Shown: positions 18,545 to 27,624, numbered from the stretch's first letter. The stretch is DNA of 64,000 nt from Paracoccaceae bacterium (GCA_958296035.1 OY282431.1:682001-746000), one strand, 5' to 3'. Made by a program: numbers and translations. Notes: generated by a model from the letters alone, not told the origin.

Positions 18545-19146
18545 GGAGCGTAACGATCCGAGAGTGCAAGACCGCGAAACTCCGTTACTTGGAACCGACG
18601 GTGCGTATTATTGCCGACCACGCCGTTGATAACCGCCATCACGCCAAGCTTCTCGATCATGCGGCGCAACCTGTTCACGGCATTCTGCCAAGTGCCGACT
18701 CCCGCTGCCCAGCCCTCCTCTAGGCCGAGCGTGCGCCGCATTTCGCGACCTGCCGCATCGGGGTCGTCTGCAAGACGAGCACTTGCCACGAAGGTCAGTG
18801 GCACAGCGTCGTTTTCCAGGAGGTGTTCACGCAGCCACCATTGCCGCCGCTGCATAGGCTAGAGCGTGTCGAGCAGATCCGGGCTGGGCCTGGCGTCTGC
18901 TTTGTCCGCGACCGTGCGGAAGTCGGAAATCGGGAGCCGTTCTTCGGGAGGCTCCGAGAGAAACAGGTAACCGAAGGGTACATGGACGGCGTGGGCGAAC
19001 GCTTCCAACTGCTTGAATGTGGGCTGTGTCTCCCCGCTCTCCCATTCGGGCAATTTACTGAATCTCGCCGGGAGATTTTCCGGTTCGACCCCCGCGCGCT
19101 CGCACGCCCGGCGCAGAAGCTCGGGATTGACGGGATCGCGGATCAA
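18541..19146 (-). pseudogene. XRE-ImmA/IrrE-type regulator remnant with an in-frame TAG and no protease domain
   Basis: The minus strand encodes the N-terminal helix-turn-helix half of an ImmA/IrrE (DUF955) protein: WESGETQPTFKQLEAFAHAV, VPFGYLFLSEPPEE, PISDFRTV. At 18856-18858 a TAG interrupts the frame, which then continues without shift (MQRRQWWLREHLLE, MAVINGVVGNNTHRRF). It stops at 18541, before the HExxH metallopeptidase motif. Such proteins are antitoxin- or phage-repressor-cleaving regulators. This copy lacks the catalytic part and its end coincides with the break of the binding-protein gene, marking a deletion junction. Confidence 0.82.
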
Positions 19147-19574
19147 GGGTGATCAGGCGACTGGTCGTTCAGGGACATGTTAAGTCCATGTGCCACGGCA
19201 CAGCCGAATTCGGCAAACCATTCGAAAGCAGCGATCGAATTGCCTGATTGAACACTTGTAGTCATTGAGGAGTTTGAGTTGATCTGTGATGCGGAATCAA
19301 TGACGGCCACACTGCTGGCCTGGAGATCCCGAATGGCAATGATCAGTACTGCGCGTTCTGCGAAAACTGGATCGGTTCACAAATCAGGCTGAAATCACAA
19401 CCGTGCGTGGAGTCACTGATAGGTTGCGAAATCCACGATTCAGCAGCAATTATCAATTGGAGATGTCGGCAACATATGGTTCGCACACAATTCGGCACCT
19501 GAAGCTAAATCGGATTGTGCGTTAACCTTTGGGAGCTTCCAACCATTTCCAACTCACTGCAGAAAATCAGCGCT
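19147..19574. other. Intergenic region, no gene seen
   Basis: About 430 bp upstream of the ImmA/IrrE remnant and downstream of the PhyH gene. Short reading frames only, none with recognisable motifs. Confidence 0.5.
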
Positions 19575-20363
19575 TCACTTGACGGAATAAATACAGGGAA
19601 AGTGCTCGCTCACATAAGGTGCTCCCGGCGCAATGGTGTCATCTATCAACCAGTCTGCTACCCCCTGATTTGGATCATAGACTGCCCTGTCCAGCGCAAA
19701 GCGCACGGCATATCCTCGCCTCCGCCTGGTGGCAGTTCGATTTCCCATGGCTGAATGAACCATGAAGCCATCAAACGCTAGCAGATCACCAGGCTCAAGG
19801 TCCCAATTCACAATGTCGTACCGATCTCGCTCGGCTTCAAAATTGGGCATGTCGCAATACTGGGGATCGTCCTTGCAGATATATTCCACAAACTCGCCTG
19901 CCTGATCTGTCAGGAACGGCCTGAATTTCTTGCCCCAGGCATGGGAGCCGCGTATAAACTCCATGGCGCCATTGTCGGCGTCAACCGGGTCGAGTGCAAT
20001 CCAGGTCGTAATGATCGGTCCGGCGATCGGCCAGTAGGGTTGATCCGTATGCCAGCCTGTTCGCGTCTGGCTGCCGGGTTCCTTGACGAAAATTGTGTCA
20101 AATACCAACGAAGTCCAGCTAGATCTGCCAATTTCGGCCACTAGGCGACCCACTCCGGATTCCAGGCAAAAATCCTTGAACGAGCCAGGTTTTGTCCGCA
20201 GGTTTCGGTAGGCGAAATAGCGCTCTCCACGTTTCAACTCCGCGTCGGTGGCACATCGCAACCGTTCCAGCCACTCGCCAGATAACGCCTGCCGCACCAC
20301 GACAACGCCATCTTTCTGATATGTGTCCGCCAGTGCAGTGCCACCCAAATCTTGCAATCTCAC
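19575..20363 (-). CDS. Phytanoyl-CoA dioxygenase (PhyH) family protein
   Basis: About 262 residues from a GTG at 20363, chosen because GGGAG lies 8 bp upstream; an earlier ATG at 20405 is possible. It is a Fe(II)/2-oxoglutarate-dependent oxygenase. The iron-binding facial triad is visible as His105 and Asp107 in GWHTDQPYWP and His203 in GFMVHSAMG, with Arg residues further on for 2-oxoglutarate. Substrates of bacterial PhyH proteins are diverse (ectoine, lipids, natural products, phosphonates) and cannot be assigned here. The neighbour upstream on the same strand, 365 bp away, is an SDR. Confidence 0.88.
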   Translation of the reverse strand: MRLQDLGGTALADTYQKDGVVVVRQALSGEWLERLRCATDAELKRGERYFAYRNLRTKPGSFKDFCLESGVGRLVAEIGRSSWTSLVFDTIFVKEPGSQTRTGWHTDQPYWPIAGPIITTWIALDPVDADNGAMEFIRGSHAWGKKFRPFLTDQAGEFVEYICKDDPQYCDMPNFEAERDRYDIVNWDLEPGDLLAFDGFMVHSAMGNRTATRRRRGYAVRFALDRAVYDPNQGVADWLIDDTIAPGAPYVSEHFPCIYSVK

Positions 20364-20728
20364 GATGCATACTCCCGCTTGTTGCCGCAGTCCGGGTTGT
20401 ACCAATAACTGCCAGCTTCCTAGACAGGTCCAACACTACCACCTCCACCACCGGACGTCACCACAGTCAGAGCCCGTCGAGGTGGCGGCTGGAAAGTCAT
20501 TTCTCTCGGTTTGCCGAGCGGTGTTTCACAAACCTCAATCCCACCCTTTATGATTGGGTCTTGTGCGACACCGGCTTTTCGTGTGATCGACCTCCAGCGC
20601 CTATTGCTTGTTGAAGCCCGGAGACCTCCTGTTAGTCGTTTAGTCGCACGGAGATATCCCATTTCGAATCGTTCGCTCAATCATTGCGGTGCATGTTGGC
20701 CGAGCGTCCGGCGTTAGATTTGGCGGGT
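20364..20728. other. Intergenic region, no gene seen
   Basis: 365 bp between the PhyH start and the SDR stop. It contains a Gly/Pro-coding low-complexity patch around 20440-20500 but no supported gene. Confidence 0.45.
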
Positions 20729-21478
20729 CTAATAGGTCGCCCGGCCGCCTGAGATGTCAAACACGGCGCCGGTTGCAAAGCTGTTCTCAAGTGAGACCAG
20801 CCAGGAAATCATTGCCGCAATCTCATGCAGAGCAAGAAAGCGCCCCCTGGGAATCTTTGACAGCATGTAATCGATGTGCTGTTCCGACATTTGGTCGAAG
20901 ATACGCGTACGCGCCGCCGCAGGCGTTACGCAGTTCACGGCAATGTTCAAATTCGCAAGTTCCTTGCCCAGCGACTTGGTGAAACCAATGACGGCAGCCT
21001 TGGAGGCAGAGTAAGCGGATGCATTCGGGTTACCCTCTTTGCCGGCGATTGAAGCTATGTTCACGATACGGCCATAGTTCTGTTCGGTCATCAGTGGAAC
21101 AACGGCCCTGTTCGTATGAAATGTGCCAAGCAGATTGACTTCCACGATACGCCGGAACTCATCGATATCATACGAGGCGACTTGAGCATTGCTGCCGGCC
21201 ACACCGGCTGAATTCACAAGAATGTCGATCTTACCCCAATAATCGCATGTCTTGCGACAGGCGGCCGCAACTTCACTCCAGTTGGAAATGTCGACCTCCA
21301 GGGAAATTGCCTGACGGCCGAATTCGTCGGCTGCCTCCTCTGCCAGGGTCTTGTCAATATCCCAAATCGCGATGCGGGCACCCCCGGCCAAGAGATTCTC
21401 GGCGACGGCACGTCCGATTCCCTGTGCTCCGCCGGTTACGACCGCGATCTGTTTTTCAAATCTGGATTGATTGCGCAT
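20729..21478 (-). CDS. Short-chain dehydrogenase/reductase, sugar-acid type
   Basis: A 249-residue classical SDR: TGGAQGIGRAV for cofactor binding, NSAGVAG, Ser in NIASIAG, and the catalytic YSASK. The stretch CVTPAAARTRIFDQMSEQHI followed by SKIPRGRF is characteristic of a subgroup annotated as 2-keto-3-deoxy-sugar-acid (for example L-fuconate) dehydrogenases. That points to a sugar-acid pathway rather than fatty-acid synthesis. Asp41 after the second strand (IWDID) suggests NAD+ preference. No pathway partners lie next to it. Confidence 0.85.
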   Translation of the reverse strand: MRNQSRFEKQIAVVTGGAQGIGRAVAENLLAGGARIAIWDIDKTLAEEAADEFGRQAISLEVDISNWSEVAAACRKTCDYWGKIDILVNSAGVAGSNAQVASYDIDEFRRIVEVNLLGTFHTNRAVVPLMTEQNYGRIVNIASIAGKEGNPNASAYSASKAAVIGFTKSLGKELANLNIAVNCVTPAAARTRIFDQMSEQHIDYMLSKIPRGRFLALHEIAAMISWLVSLENSFATGAVFDISGGRATY

Positions 21479-21588
21479 GTTGCAATCCCTCGTTTCAGGC
21501 GCCGGAATCTAGAGCGGGGTTCGCAGCCAGGAATTCCCACCGCCAACTGAGGTCCTTGAGCCAAGGACTGATAGAGGACCTACCACCT

Positions 21589-22617
21589 TCAAGGACGTCG
21601 TGATTGGAGCAAGCCGACGATATCATAGGTTTTCTGCAAAACGGGTTCGGCTACGGATGTGGCCCGTTCAGCACCGGAGCCGAGAATACGGTCCAGCTCT
21701 GTCGGGTCATCCGCAAGGCGCTTCATTTCTGAAGAAATTGGCTCCAAGACCGCCACCGCAAGCTCTGTTAATTCTGACTTGAGCTGAGAAAACATTTTTC
21801 CGCCAAACCTGTCCAGGACGCTTTCCATGGATGAATTTGCTAGCAACGCATATATTCCCAAGAGATTCCGGGCCTCCGGCCGACCGGTCAGTTCGAACTC
21901 TGATCCCGGCAGCGGATGTGGATCCGATCTGGCCCGCCTTATTTTTTTGGCAATCTGCTCTGCGGTATCTGTCAGGTTGATGCGGCTGTAGTCCGAGGCG
22001 TCGGACTTCGACATCTTCCTTGTTCCATCTCGAAGACTCATGATGCGTGTGGTTTCACCCTCAATTATCGGCTCAATGACCGGAAAGAAGTCTAGCCGGT
22101 AGTCGTGGTTGAACTTGATTGCGATGTCACGAGTCAGTTCGAGATGCTGCTTCTGGTCGTCGCCAACCGGGACATGTGTGGCATGATACACGAGAATGTC
22201 TGCCGCCATCAGGCTCGGATAGGTAAACAGACCGACCGAGGCATTTTCACGATCCTTTCCAGCCTTCTCCTTAAACTGCGTCATGCGCCCCATCCACCCC
22301 ATGCGAGCAACGCAATTCAGTATCCAGGCCAGTTCCGCATGGGCCGGCACTTGGCTCTGATTAAAAAGGATGGAACGTTGAGGATCAATTCCAGCTGCCA
22401 GGAATGCCGCCGCGGCATGCCTGATCGCATTCCTCAACGCAACAGGTTCCTGCCAAACGGTCATGGCATGAAGGTCCACAACACAGTACACGCACTCGTG
22501 TCCGGCATCCTGCAGTTCAACAAAGCGCTTAAGTGCACACAAGTAGTTTGCCAGTGTCAGTATTCCACTGGGTTGAATACCCGAAAAAATGCGCATCTTT
22601 TCGGTCGGGTTGTTCAT
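21589..22617 (-). CDS. trpS: Tryptophan--tRNA ligase
   Basis: About 342 residues from ATG 22617. Class Ic aminoacyl-tRNA synthetase. FSGIQPSG and the HIGH-region LTLANYL are near the N-terminus. [33 protein letters not shown] and KMSKS ([12 protein letters not shown]) follow in order. The HIGH-like motif is TLAN where the bacterial consensus is T/H-I/L-G-N, a Gly-to-Ala change worth noting. Charges tRNA-Trp. A core gene divergent from the rhomboid-like gene, with 80 bp between the starts. Confidence 0.95.
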   Translation of the reverse strand: MNNPTEKMRIFSGIQPSGILTLANYLCALKRFVELQDAGHECVYCVVDLHAMTVWQEPVALRNAIRHAAAAFLAAGIDPQRSILFNQSQVPAHAELAWILNCVARMGWMGRMTQFKEKAGKDRENASVGLFTYPSLMAADILVYHATHVPVGDDQKQHLELTRDIAIKFNHDYRLDFFPVIEPIIEGETTRIMSLRDGTRKMSKSDASDYSRINLTDTAEQIAKKIRRARSDPHPLPGSEFELTGRPEARNLLGIYALLANSSMESVLDRFGGKMFSQLKSELTELAVAVLEPISSEMKRLADDPTELDRILGSGAERATSVAEPVLQKTYDIVGLLQSRRP

Positions 22618-22697
22618 TGAATATGTTCCACACTGGTAATAGGTCGGAACCGCAATAACCACCGCCGACAATTGACGTCAACCTAAGGCTGCAATCG

Positions 22698-23387
22698 ATG
22701 AACCAAGGACCACTCGACAAAGTTTCACCAAGACCTATGCCCAGGGTCGTTTTGGCACTGGTGACGGTGATTGGTGGTCTTGAGCTGCTGTTTTCAGCTG
22801 CCGAGACCGGTCTTGCTGCCGGGTTGATCAGTGTGGATTCACGACAGGCTGCAATTCAGGGGTTTTCCTTTTACGAACCGCTGCTTGTTCAGCAATTCTC
22901 AGTTAGTATTCTGGGTGTTGAGTGGTATCGGCTGATTTCATATGCTTTTGTTCATTCGCATTTTACGTCCGCAGTGTTTTCAGCCGTCTTTGTCCTGGCG
23001 TTCGGAAACTTACTGGCGCGCAACATGCCAGCTTTGCATGTTTTGGGAATATTCTTTGCAGGTACAGTTGTCGGAGCACTGACGTTTGCTCTGTTTCTGG
23101 ACGCTCGTTATCCGCTTCTAGGTTCATCACCCGGTTTCTTTGCCATGTTTGGTGGCATTCTCGGGGTCATGTTCGTCACGTCTGGCGGTCAGGTGGATCG
23201 GCGCTTGCTCTCAATTCCGCTTTTCTTGATCGGTCTGCAGGTAATTGCTCGCCTGGTATTCGGCGGCCCTGACTACTGGCTGGCAGACATAGCAGGTTGC
23301 TTGGCAGGGCTGATCGGTGGTGTCTTCTCGCGTCTTGGAATTCGACCGGGGTTGCGTTTCCTTTTCCAGCGCATAATGCGGCGCTGA
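22698..23387 (+). CDS. Rhomboid-like intramembrane protein lacking the catalytic dyad
   Basis: A 229-residue six-helix membrane protein with rhomboid topology: YAFVHSHFTSAVFS in helix 2, GSSPGFFAMFGGILGV where GxSG is expected, and WLADIAGCLAGLIGG where the AHxxG motif is expected. The catalytic His is replaced by Asp and the Ser context is altered (SSPG rather than ASG), so protease activity is doubtful. From memory, similar proteins occur in other alphaproteobacteria and keep the same Asp, which suggests a conserved pseudoprotease group (inference). The gene is divergent from trpS. Confidence 0.8.
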   Translation: MNQGPLDKVSPRPMPRVVLALVTVIGGLELLFSAAETGLAAGLISVDSRQAAIQGFSFYEPLLVQQFSVSILGVEWYRLISYAFVHSHFTSAVFSAVFVLAFGNLLARNMPALHVLGIFFAGTVVGALTFALFLDARYPLLGSSPGFFAMFGGILGVMFVTSGGQVDRRLLSIPLFLIGLQVIARLVFGGPDYWLADIAGCLAGLIGGVFSRLGIRPGLRFLFQRIMRR

Positions 23388-23956
23388 CCACCAGAAAATA
23401 TATCGTCTGGAAAGGCAACGCAGTCCAGTACGCGATTCTGCCGGCACCTAGGTGTTGTAGGCAATTGGACAATTGGCGAGCAAGAAGCCAACCTGCCTCG
23501 CCCGTAGTGTTGTCACATGTGAAACAGTCAGACTGGAGTCTAACTTCCGTTGCAGGCTTGCGAGAAGCTGGGTTTCATCCATCGAAGCGGCAGCCACTAC
23601 AGAGGACGCAGAGGCTGTGGGAAGGGTTGCAGATACTGTCCAACGCGGTGCTTGGTTACCACACCATCAGGGAATGCAAGGAACAATCGATAGTCGGGTC
23701 AAGAGTGATACATTGATATACCGGTTGCCGGCGAGGCTACGCACCGAAATTCCGCTCGGGTCAAGATTGACCAGCCTATCATGACATGGAGCGCCCGGTG
23801 TTATGCAGGTGTTGATCCCCGAAGTGCGACACATTGCTTCCCAAGATCCGAATATTCATACCCAATGGGAACGCGGAGAATCAGAAGTTGTTGGCAAAGA
23901 AAAGTCATAACCATCATGACGAGCGAAAAAAGGATGTGTGCAATCGGTTGGGTTAG
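23388..23956. other. Intergenic region, no gene seen
   Basis: About 570 bp between the rhomboid-like gene and the left end of repeat element A. Several short frames exist but none shows family motifs, a good ribosome site or consistent codon use. Confidence 0.45.
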
Positions 23957-24111
23957 GACGCTCTTGCAAAACCCGTATGATCAGGGGGTTCCTGCCTGAT
24001 TATCATTGCTCTTGTGAGGCTCAGAAGGCCAGGGATCGTTGCTCTGGTCTCTGGCAAGTAGGTATATGCTAATGGTCCACAGACGGAGGAACACGGATCA
24101 TAAGTCCTGAG

Positions 24112-24127
24112 ACACAGGGTCCTGTGT
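24112..24127. promoter_or_regulatory. Conserved palindrome upstream of the coiled-coil gene (element A)
   Basis: ACACAGG-GT-CCTGTGT: 7-bp arms with a 2-bp centre, 73 bp before the GTG start of the coiled-coil gene. The same site is kept upstream of the array in element B (59339-59354). Candidate operator; no regulator identified. Confidence 0.4.
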
Positions 24128-24200
24128 GCTGACCGCAATTCCGGCACGATCCGCGCGCCTTGTTGGCGATTGACCTGGCGGCCACGAGGTCCTGTCTTCT

Positions 24201-24536
24201 GTGACATCGCTCGGACATTCAGGCAGTCACCCGATGCAATCTGCAACTCCAGGAGACGCCTTCACGCCAGAACAGGTTGTTTGGCTTGAGAAACGCATCA
24301 ACGCGGCCTGGTCACAGGCCGAGCGAGGATTCGACAAGGCTACGCTCATGTGGATTATTGGCGGGCTGACCGCTCTGGGGGTCGCCGCGTCCGCCATCCT
24401 CTACAATGAGATTGGCTCTGTCCGCGATGAACTGCGCGTCGAGATTGGTACTGTCCGGGCGCAGGTATCCGACAATCGCGCCTCGCTCGCCCGCATAGAG
24501 GCGGTCTTGAACGAGCGACTGTCCCGCAACGTGTGA
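24201..24536 (+). CDS. Small membrane-anchored coiled-coil protein (single copy)
   Basis: 111 residues from GTG 24201; a start at ATG 24234 is also plausible. Order: a conserved soluble segment (FTPEQVVWLEKRINAAW, FDKATLMW), one transmembrane helix (IIGGLTALGVAASAILY), then a charged coiled coil built on EIGTVRDELR-type 11-residue units and a tail (RASLARIEAVLNERL). It is almost the same as the five tandem genes at 57004-59265 but has only one DELR unit. I do not recognise a named family. The architecture resembles small phage or plasmid membrane proteins of the XhlA kind, without a clear match. Confidence 0.75.
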   Translation: MTSLGHSGSHPMQSATPGDAFTPEQVVWLEKRINAAWSQAERGFDKATLMWIIGGLTALGVAASAILYNEIGSVRDELRVEIGTVRAQVSDNRASLARIEAVLNERLSRNV

Positions 24537-25102
24537 CCCGGCAAGCGGGCTGACCGGAGTTTTACGCACGGCTGTAGATGCCTGTCGGCTCTGCTTCTTC
24601 AAGGCCATTGCCCAACACAGCCGGGCATCGTCTTTGCTGTCAATCCACGCACCATCAAGGTGCTGGCGCAGCGCAGGAATGCGGCCCTTGCCCTTCGCTG
24701 GAGCGGCCATGCCGTCCCGAGCGCGGAGCGTGACAAGACCCACTCGACAGTCGGGCGTGTCAACGGGCAGTTGACGGACACTCAGGGTCCGCGGTCCTGC
24801 CACCGCATGTTCGGCATCCTGGTCATGACCGCCGAGCAACTGGTGGCTCCCGATTGACCCACAACTCCGGGCTGACCGGACAGCGGCCGCCAGGCTGATC
24901 GCCACCGTCCCCCTTTCGAGGACGGTGCGGTCAGGCATGCCTCCCAGGCAGGGCATTCGTGCAACAAGTGGGCACATCCACATTCAAAATGCGCAAACGT
25001 CAGTCACTGGCCCGCCGCCACTGAATTCAATGCAATTGCCGTTATCATGATGCTGCAACAGCATTGACAATGAAATTGCTGCAATAAACTTGAAAGAGGC
25101 TC

Positions 25103-25496
25103 GAGAGTATAGACATTTCTTGAAATGTCTCAGGAATGCCGCCGCACTTTCGTATTGATGAGTGAGGTCCTCGCGATGAACAGGATGAGCCTGGTTTATG
25201 GCGTTCACAAGTGCTTTCCGAACTTCGCGCGCATCATTTCCAAGTCGGTCTGCGTGCCCATTGTTAACGTAAGCTCGCTCAACGATGGCAGCGTCTTCCA
25301 AAGCGCGGACCACCACTTCAAAATCCCTGGTATCCAACAAATCAGTAAGTGCCTTGATTGTGCTTCCTTCTTCAAGCTTGGCTGAATCAAGAAGGCTTGA
25401 GTAGCTGAAGCAATGGGCTGAAAGGCCATACCCGATCAGAAGGACTCTGTCATCTGTGCAATTGATTGCATCTTGAAATGGGATGACGTCAGGCAT
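25103..25496 (-). pseudogene. DUF4917-family gene cut by element A
   Basis: The minus strand from ATG 25496 encodes about 131 residues like the N-terminus of DUF4917 proteins: VLLIGYGLSAHCFSYSSLL, TRDFEVVVRALEDAAIVERA, REDLTHQYESAAAFLRHFKK. At YS|R-A-S the sequence enters the right end of element A (25102). The remaining frame to 24984 is element sequence. The family normally continues with an LNYDLLL-type core, which is absent here. The insertion therefore truncates the gene. DUF4917 function is not established to my knowledge; a SIR2-like fold has been suggested for similar proteins (uncertain). Confidence 0.72.
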
Positions 25497-25572
25497 GCGC
25501 CCGTCCGAAAAATTTCTGTTGGTTCCTTCGATGTCAATTGCCGGGACTCAAGGGTCCGACAGTGAATTCCTC

Positions 25573-25611
25573 TTGACATTCAATACATATGATGTTTGAT
25601 ATCATCATATG
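25573..25611 (+). promoter_or_regulatory. Promoter and autoregulatory operator of the FadR-type regulator
   Basis: A consensus -35 TTGACA lies at 25573-25578, with a -10-like TGATAT 18 bp downstream (25597-25602). An inverted repeat CATATGATG-N8-CATCATATG (25586-25594 and 25603-25611) covers the -10 and includes the ATG start. No Shine-Dalgarno lies before the ATG, so the mRNA may be leaderless and the regulator probably represses itself (inference). Confidence 0.6.
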
Positions 25612-26367
25612 AATGAGCTTTTGTATTACGACCTCAAGGACACAAGCGGCTTTGCGCCCAACCTGGCAACACAGGTATGTCGTGAGCTCGGGCGCAGAAT
25701 TGTGGGAGGACATCTGCGTGAAGATGCCGTGATCGACGACGAATCGAAACTGGCAGACAGGTTTGGCGTAAGCAAGACGGTGATTCGCGAGGCAGTAAAG
25801 CTGTTAGTCGGCAAGGGTTTGCTTGAGGTCCGCCGCGGAAGTGGAACACGCGTCAGAAGGCGCGGCAGCTGGTCGTTGCTCGATGATGATGTCCTCGCAT
25901 GGCATCTTTCTGTTGAGCCTAAGCCAGATTTCCTCCGTCAGTTGATGGATGTCCGCCGCATCTTTGAGCCGAAGGCAGCTGCATGGGCCGCCAGATTCGG
26001 GTCCGCTGAGCATCATCAGGTCATTACCGATGCGCAATTGCGCATGGAACAAGAAGGCATTTCGGTAGAGCAGTTCGTGTTGGCGGATGCGCAGTTCCAT
26101 CGGGCAGTCCTGCAGGCAGCCAACAACGAGATCCTGCTCTCTATGGAAGGCGTCATATTTTCTGCGCTGTTGAGTTCCATCAGGATTACCAACACTGACC
26201 CAAGAGAGAATTTGTTGTCGATTCCAATCCACCGGGAAGTTCTGGAAGCAGTGCTGAACCGGGATCCGGATACAGCTGAGGAAAAGATGCTTCACCACCT
26301 TCATGACACCAGCGAACGGCTCGCCGCAGTTGTAGAAGGGTATGGCACGCAAGAGCAGGTGAGATGA
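25609..26367 (+). CDS. GntR-family regulator, FadR (FCD) subfamily
   Basis: 252 residues. The N-terminal winged helix-turn-helix (LATQVCRELGRRIVGGHL, ESKLADRFGVSKTVIREAVK, GLLEVRRGSGTRVR) is followed by an all-helical FCD effector domain from about residue 105. That domain has metal-site residues typical of the subfamily (D in VLADAQFHRAV, H in IPIHREVLEAV, H in MLHHLHD). It lies 195 bp upstream of a sugar ABC transporter operon on the same strand and is likely its ligand-responsive repressor, as DgoR/LldR-type regulators are for sugar acids and hydroxy acids. An inverted repeat overlaps its own start codon. Confidence 0.92.
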   Translation: MNELLYYDLKDTSGFAPNLATQVCRELGRRIVGGHLREDAVIDDESKLADRFGVSKTVIREAVKLLVGKGLLEVRRGSGTRVRRRGSWSLLDDDVLAWHLSVEPKPDFLRQLMDVRRIFEPKAAAWAARFGSAEHHQVITDAQLRMEQEGISVEQFVLADAQFHRAVLQAANNEILLSMEGVIFSALLSSIRITNTDPRENLLSIPIHREVLEAVLNRDPDTAEEKMLHHLHDTSERLAAVVEGYGTQEQVR

Positions 26368-26562
26368 CGGATTTCAGCACTCAGATTGCCGGTCACAGAT
26401 TTTGCGAGAGATTTCACATTTTACGATATTCGGTTGGTGGTCGAATAAGTGGCTCCGACGCAGCAAGGGCCGCCAACCCTTGGTATGGAGTCATGCCGCC
26501 CAGGCTAGTCCACCAGAAAATGGTGCCGGATGGTGCCGAACATCTAGATCAATAAGGAAGTT

Positions 26563-27624
26563 ATGATGTTAGCCAGATTTAAGATATTGCTTGCCTCGGG
26601 TGCGTTTGCAGCCGTCGCCATGACCGGCGGCAGTGTACTTGCCCAGGATATGGTCGCGCTCTTGCTGCCAGAAAACGTAAACCCGCGATGGGAACAACAG
26701 GATGCCACAGCATTCGTGTCGACCATGGCAACCGTCGCTCCCGATGTTAAGGTCGAGGTATTCAATGCAAACAATGACACCTCGGTACAACAGCGACAGG
26801 CCGAACAGGCCCTGACTCAGGGAGCCAAGGTGCTCATAGTAATCCCGATTGACGGTGAAAGTTCGGCAATAATTGCTGACACTGCTGCCGAAGAGGACGT
26901 GCCGACCATTGCCTATGACCGGATGGTCAACTCCCAGAATACGACATTCTGGGTTCAGGCCGACCTTGAGGGAATGGGATACGATCAGGCTATGCATGTG
27001 ATCGAAAATACCAGGGACGGTGACACACTGGTCATGCTCAAAGGCTCACCGACCGACCCCAATGCAGCTGTCATACATAATGGACAGTTGCGGGCCCTGA
27101 CACCGCTTTATGAAAGTGGCGCCCGTATCATGGGCTACGAAAACTGGACCCCCGGTTGGGACCCGGCTATTGCCCGTCGTTCAATGGATCAGGCACTTAC
27201 GCAACTCAACAACAACGTTCAGGGTGTAGTTTCATCCAACGATGGTAATGCCGGTGCTGCGATTGCTGCATTGGAGGAACAGGGTCTGGCCGGAACAATG
27301 CCGGTCTCTGGTCTTGACTGCACGGTCCAGGCCCAACAACTGATGTTGCTTGGCAAGCAGACCCAGTGCGGATGGCGTCCACTTGCTGATATGGCGGCTG
27401 CCGCTGCGCAGGTCACTGCCCGCCTGGTCAAGGGTGAAGACTTCTCGGATCTTGCACCGCAAACTGTCGTAAACGGGGTTGGTGCCACGGTGGCCTATGT
27501 GCCGGTAGGGTCCTATTCGGCGGTGGGTGCCGAAGGCGTTGCCTATGTGATAGAGAATGATCCGTCGATCACCAAGGAAATGATCTGCCAGGGTGAAGCC
27601 GCCGCAACGGAGTTCTGCCAGTAG
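26563..27624 (+). CDS. Sugar ABC transporter periplasmic binding protein (XylF/ChvE-like)
   Basis: 353 residues with a cleavable signal peptide (KILLASGAFAAVAMTGGSVLA, cut before QDM). It is a Peripla_BP_4-type sugar-binding protein with the typical order: LLPENVNPRWEQQD, VLIVIPIDGESSAIIAD, VPTIAYDRMV, VVSSNDGNAGAAIAALEEQG, PVSGLDCTVQA. These motifs are closest to xylose-type and multiple-sugar-binding proteins. AAGGA lies 5 bp before the first of two adjacent ATG codons. First structural gene of the operon. Confidence 0.92.
   Translation: MMLARFKILLASGAFAAVAMTGGSVLAQDMVALLLPENVNPRWEQQDATAFVSTMATVAPDVKVEVFNANNDTSVQQRQAEQALTQGAKVLIVIPIDGESSAIIADTAAEEDVPTIAYDRMVNSQNTTFWVQADLEGMGYDQAMHVIENTRDGDTLVMLKGSPTDPNAAVIHNGQLRALTPLYESGARIMGYENWTPGWDPAIARRSMDQALTQLNNNVQGVVSSNDGNAGAAIAALEEQGLAGTMPVSGLDCTVQAQQLMLLGKQTQCGWRPLADMAAAAAQVTARLVKGEDFSDLAPQTVVNGVGATVAYVPVGSYSAVGAEGVAYVIENDPSITKEMICQGEAAATEFCQ

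Larger units (their letters stand above)
23957..25102 (+). repeat. Element A: inverted-repeat-bounded repeat with one coiled-coil gene
   Basis: Sequence from 23957 to 25102 matches, in opposite orientation, the repeat at 55274-59509. The left end is GACGCTCTTGCAAAACCC, the right end CTTGAAAGAGGCTC; in copy B the ends are GAGCCTCTTGCAAA in both directions. It carries one coiled-coil gene and about 560 bp of non-coding sequence (24540-25102). Compared with B it lacks about 150 bp after the gene and holds one gene instead of five. It is inserted in a DUF4917 gene. No transposase was recognised, so it may be a non-autonomous element or an eroded IS. Confidence 0.75.

Noticed and set aside
23473-23784. 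Plus-strand frames between the rhomboid-like gene and element A
   Set aside because: No motif, poor start context and irregular codon use.
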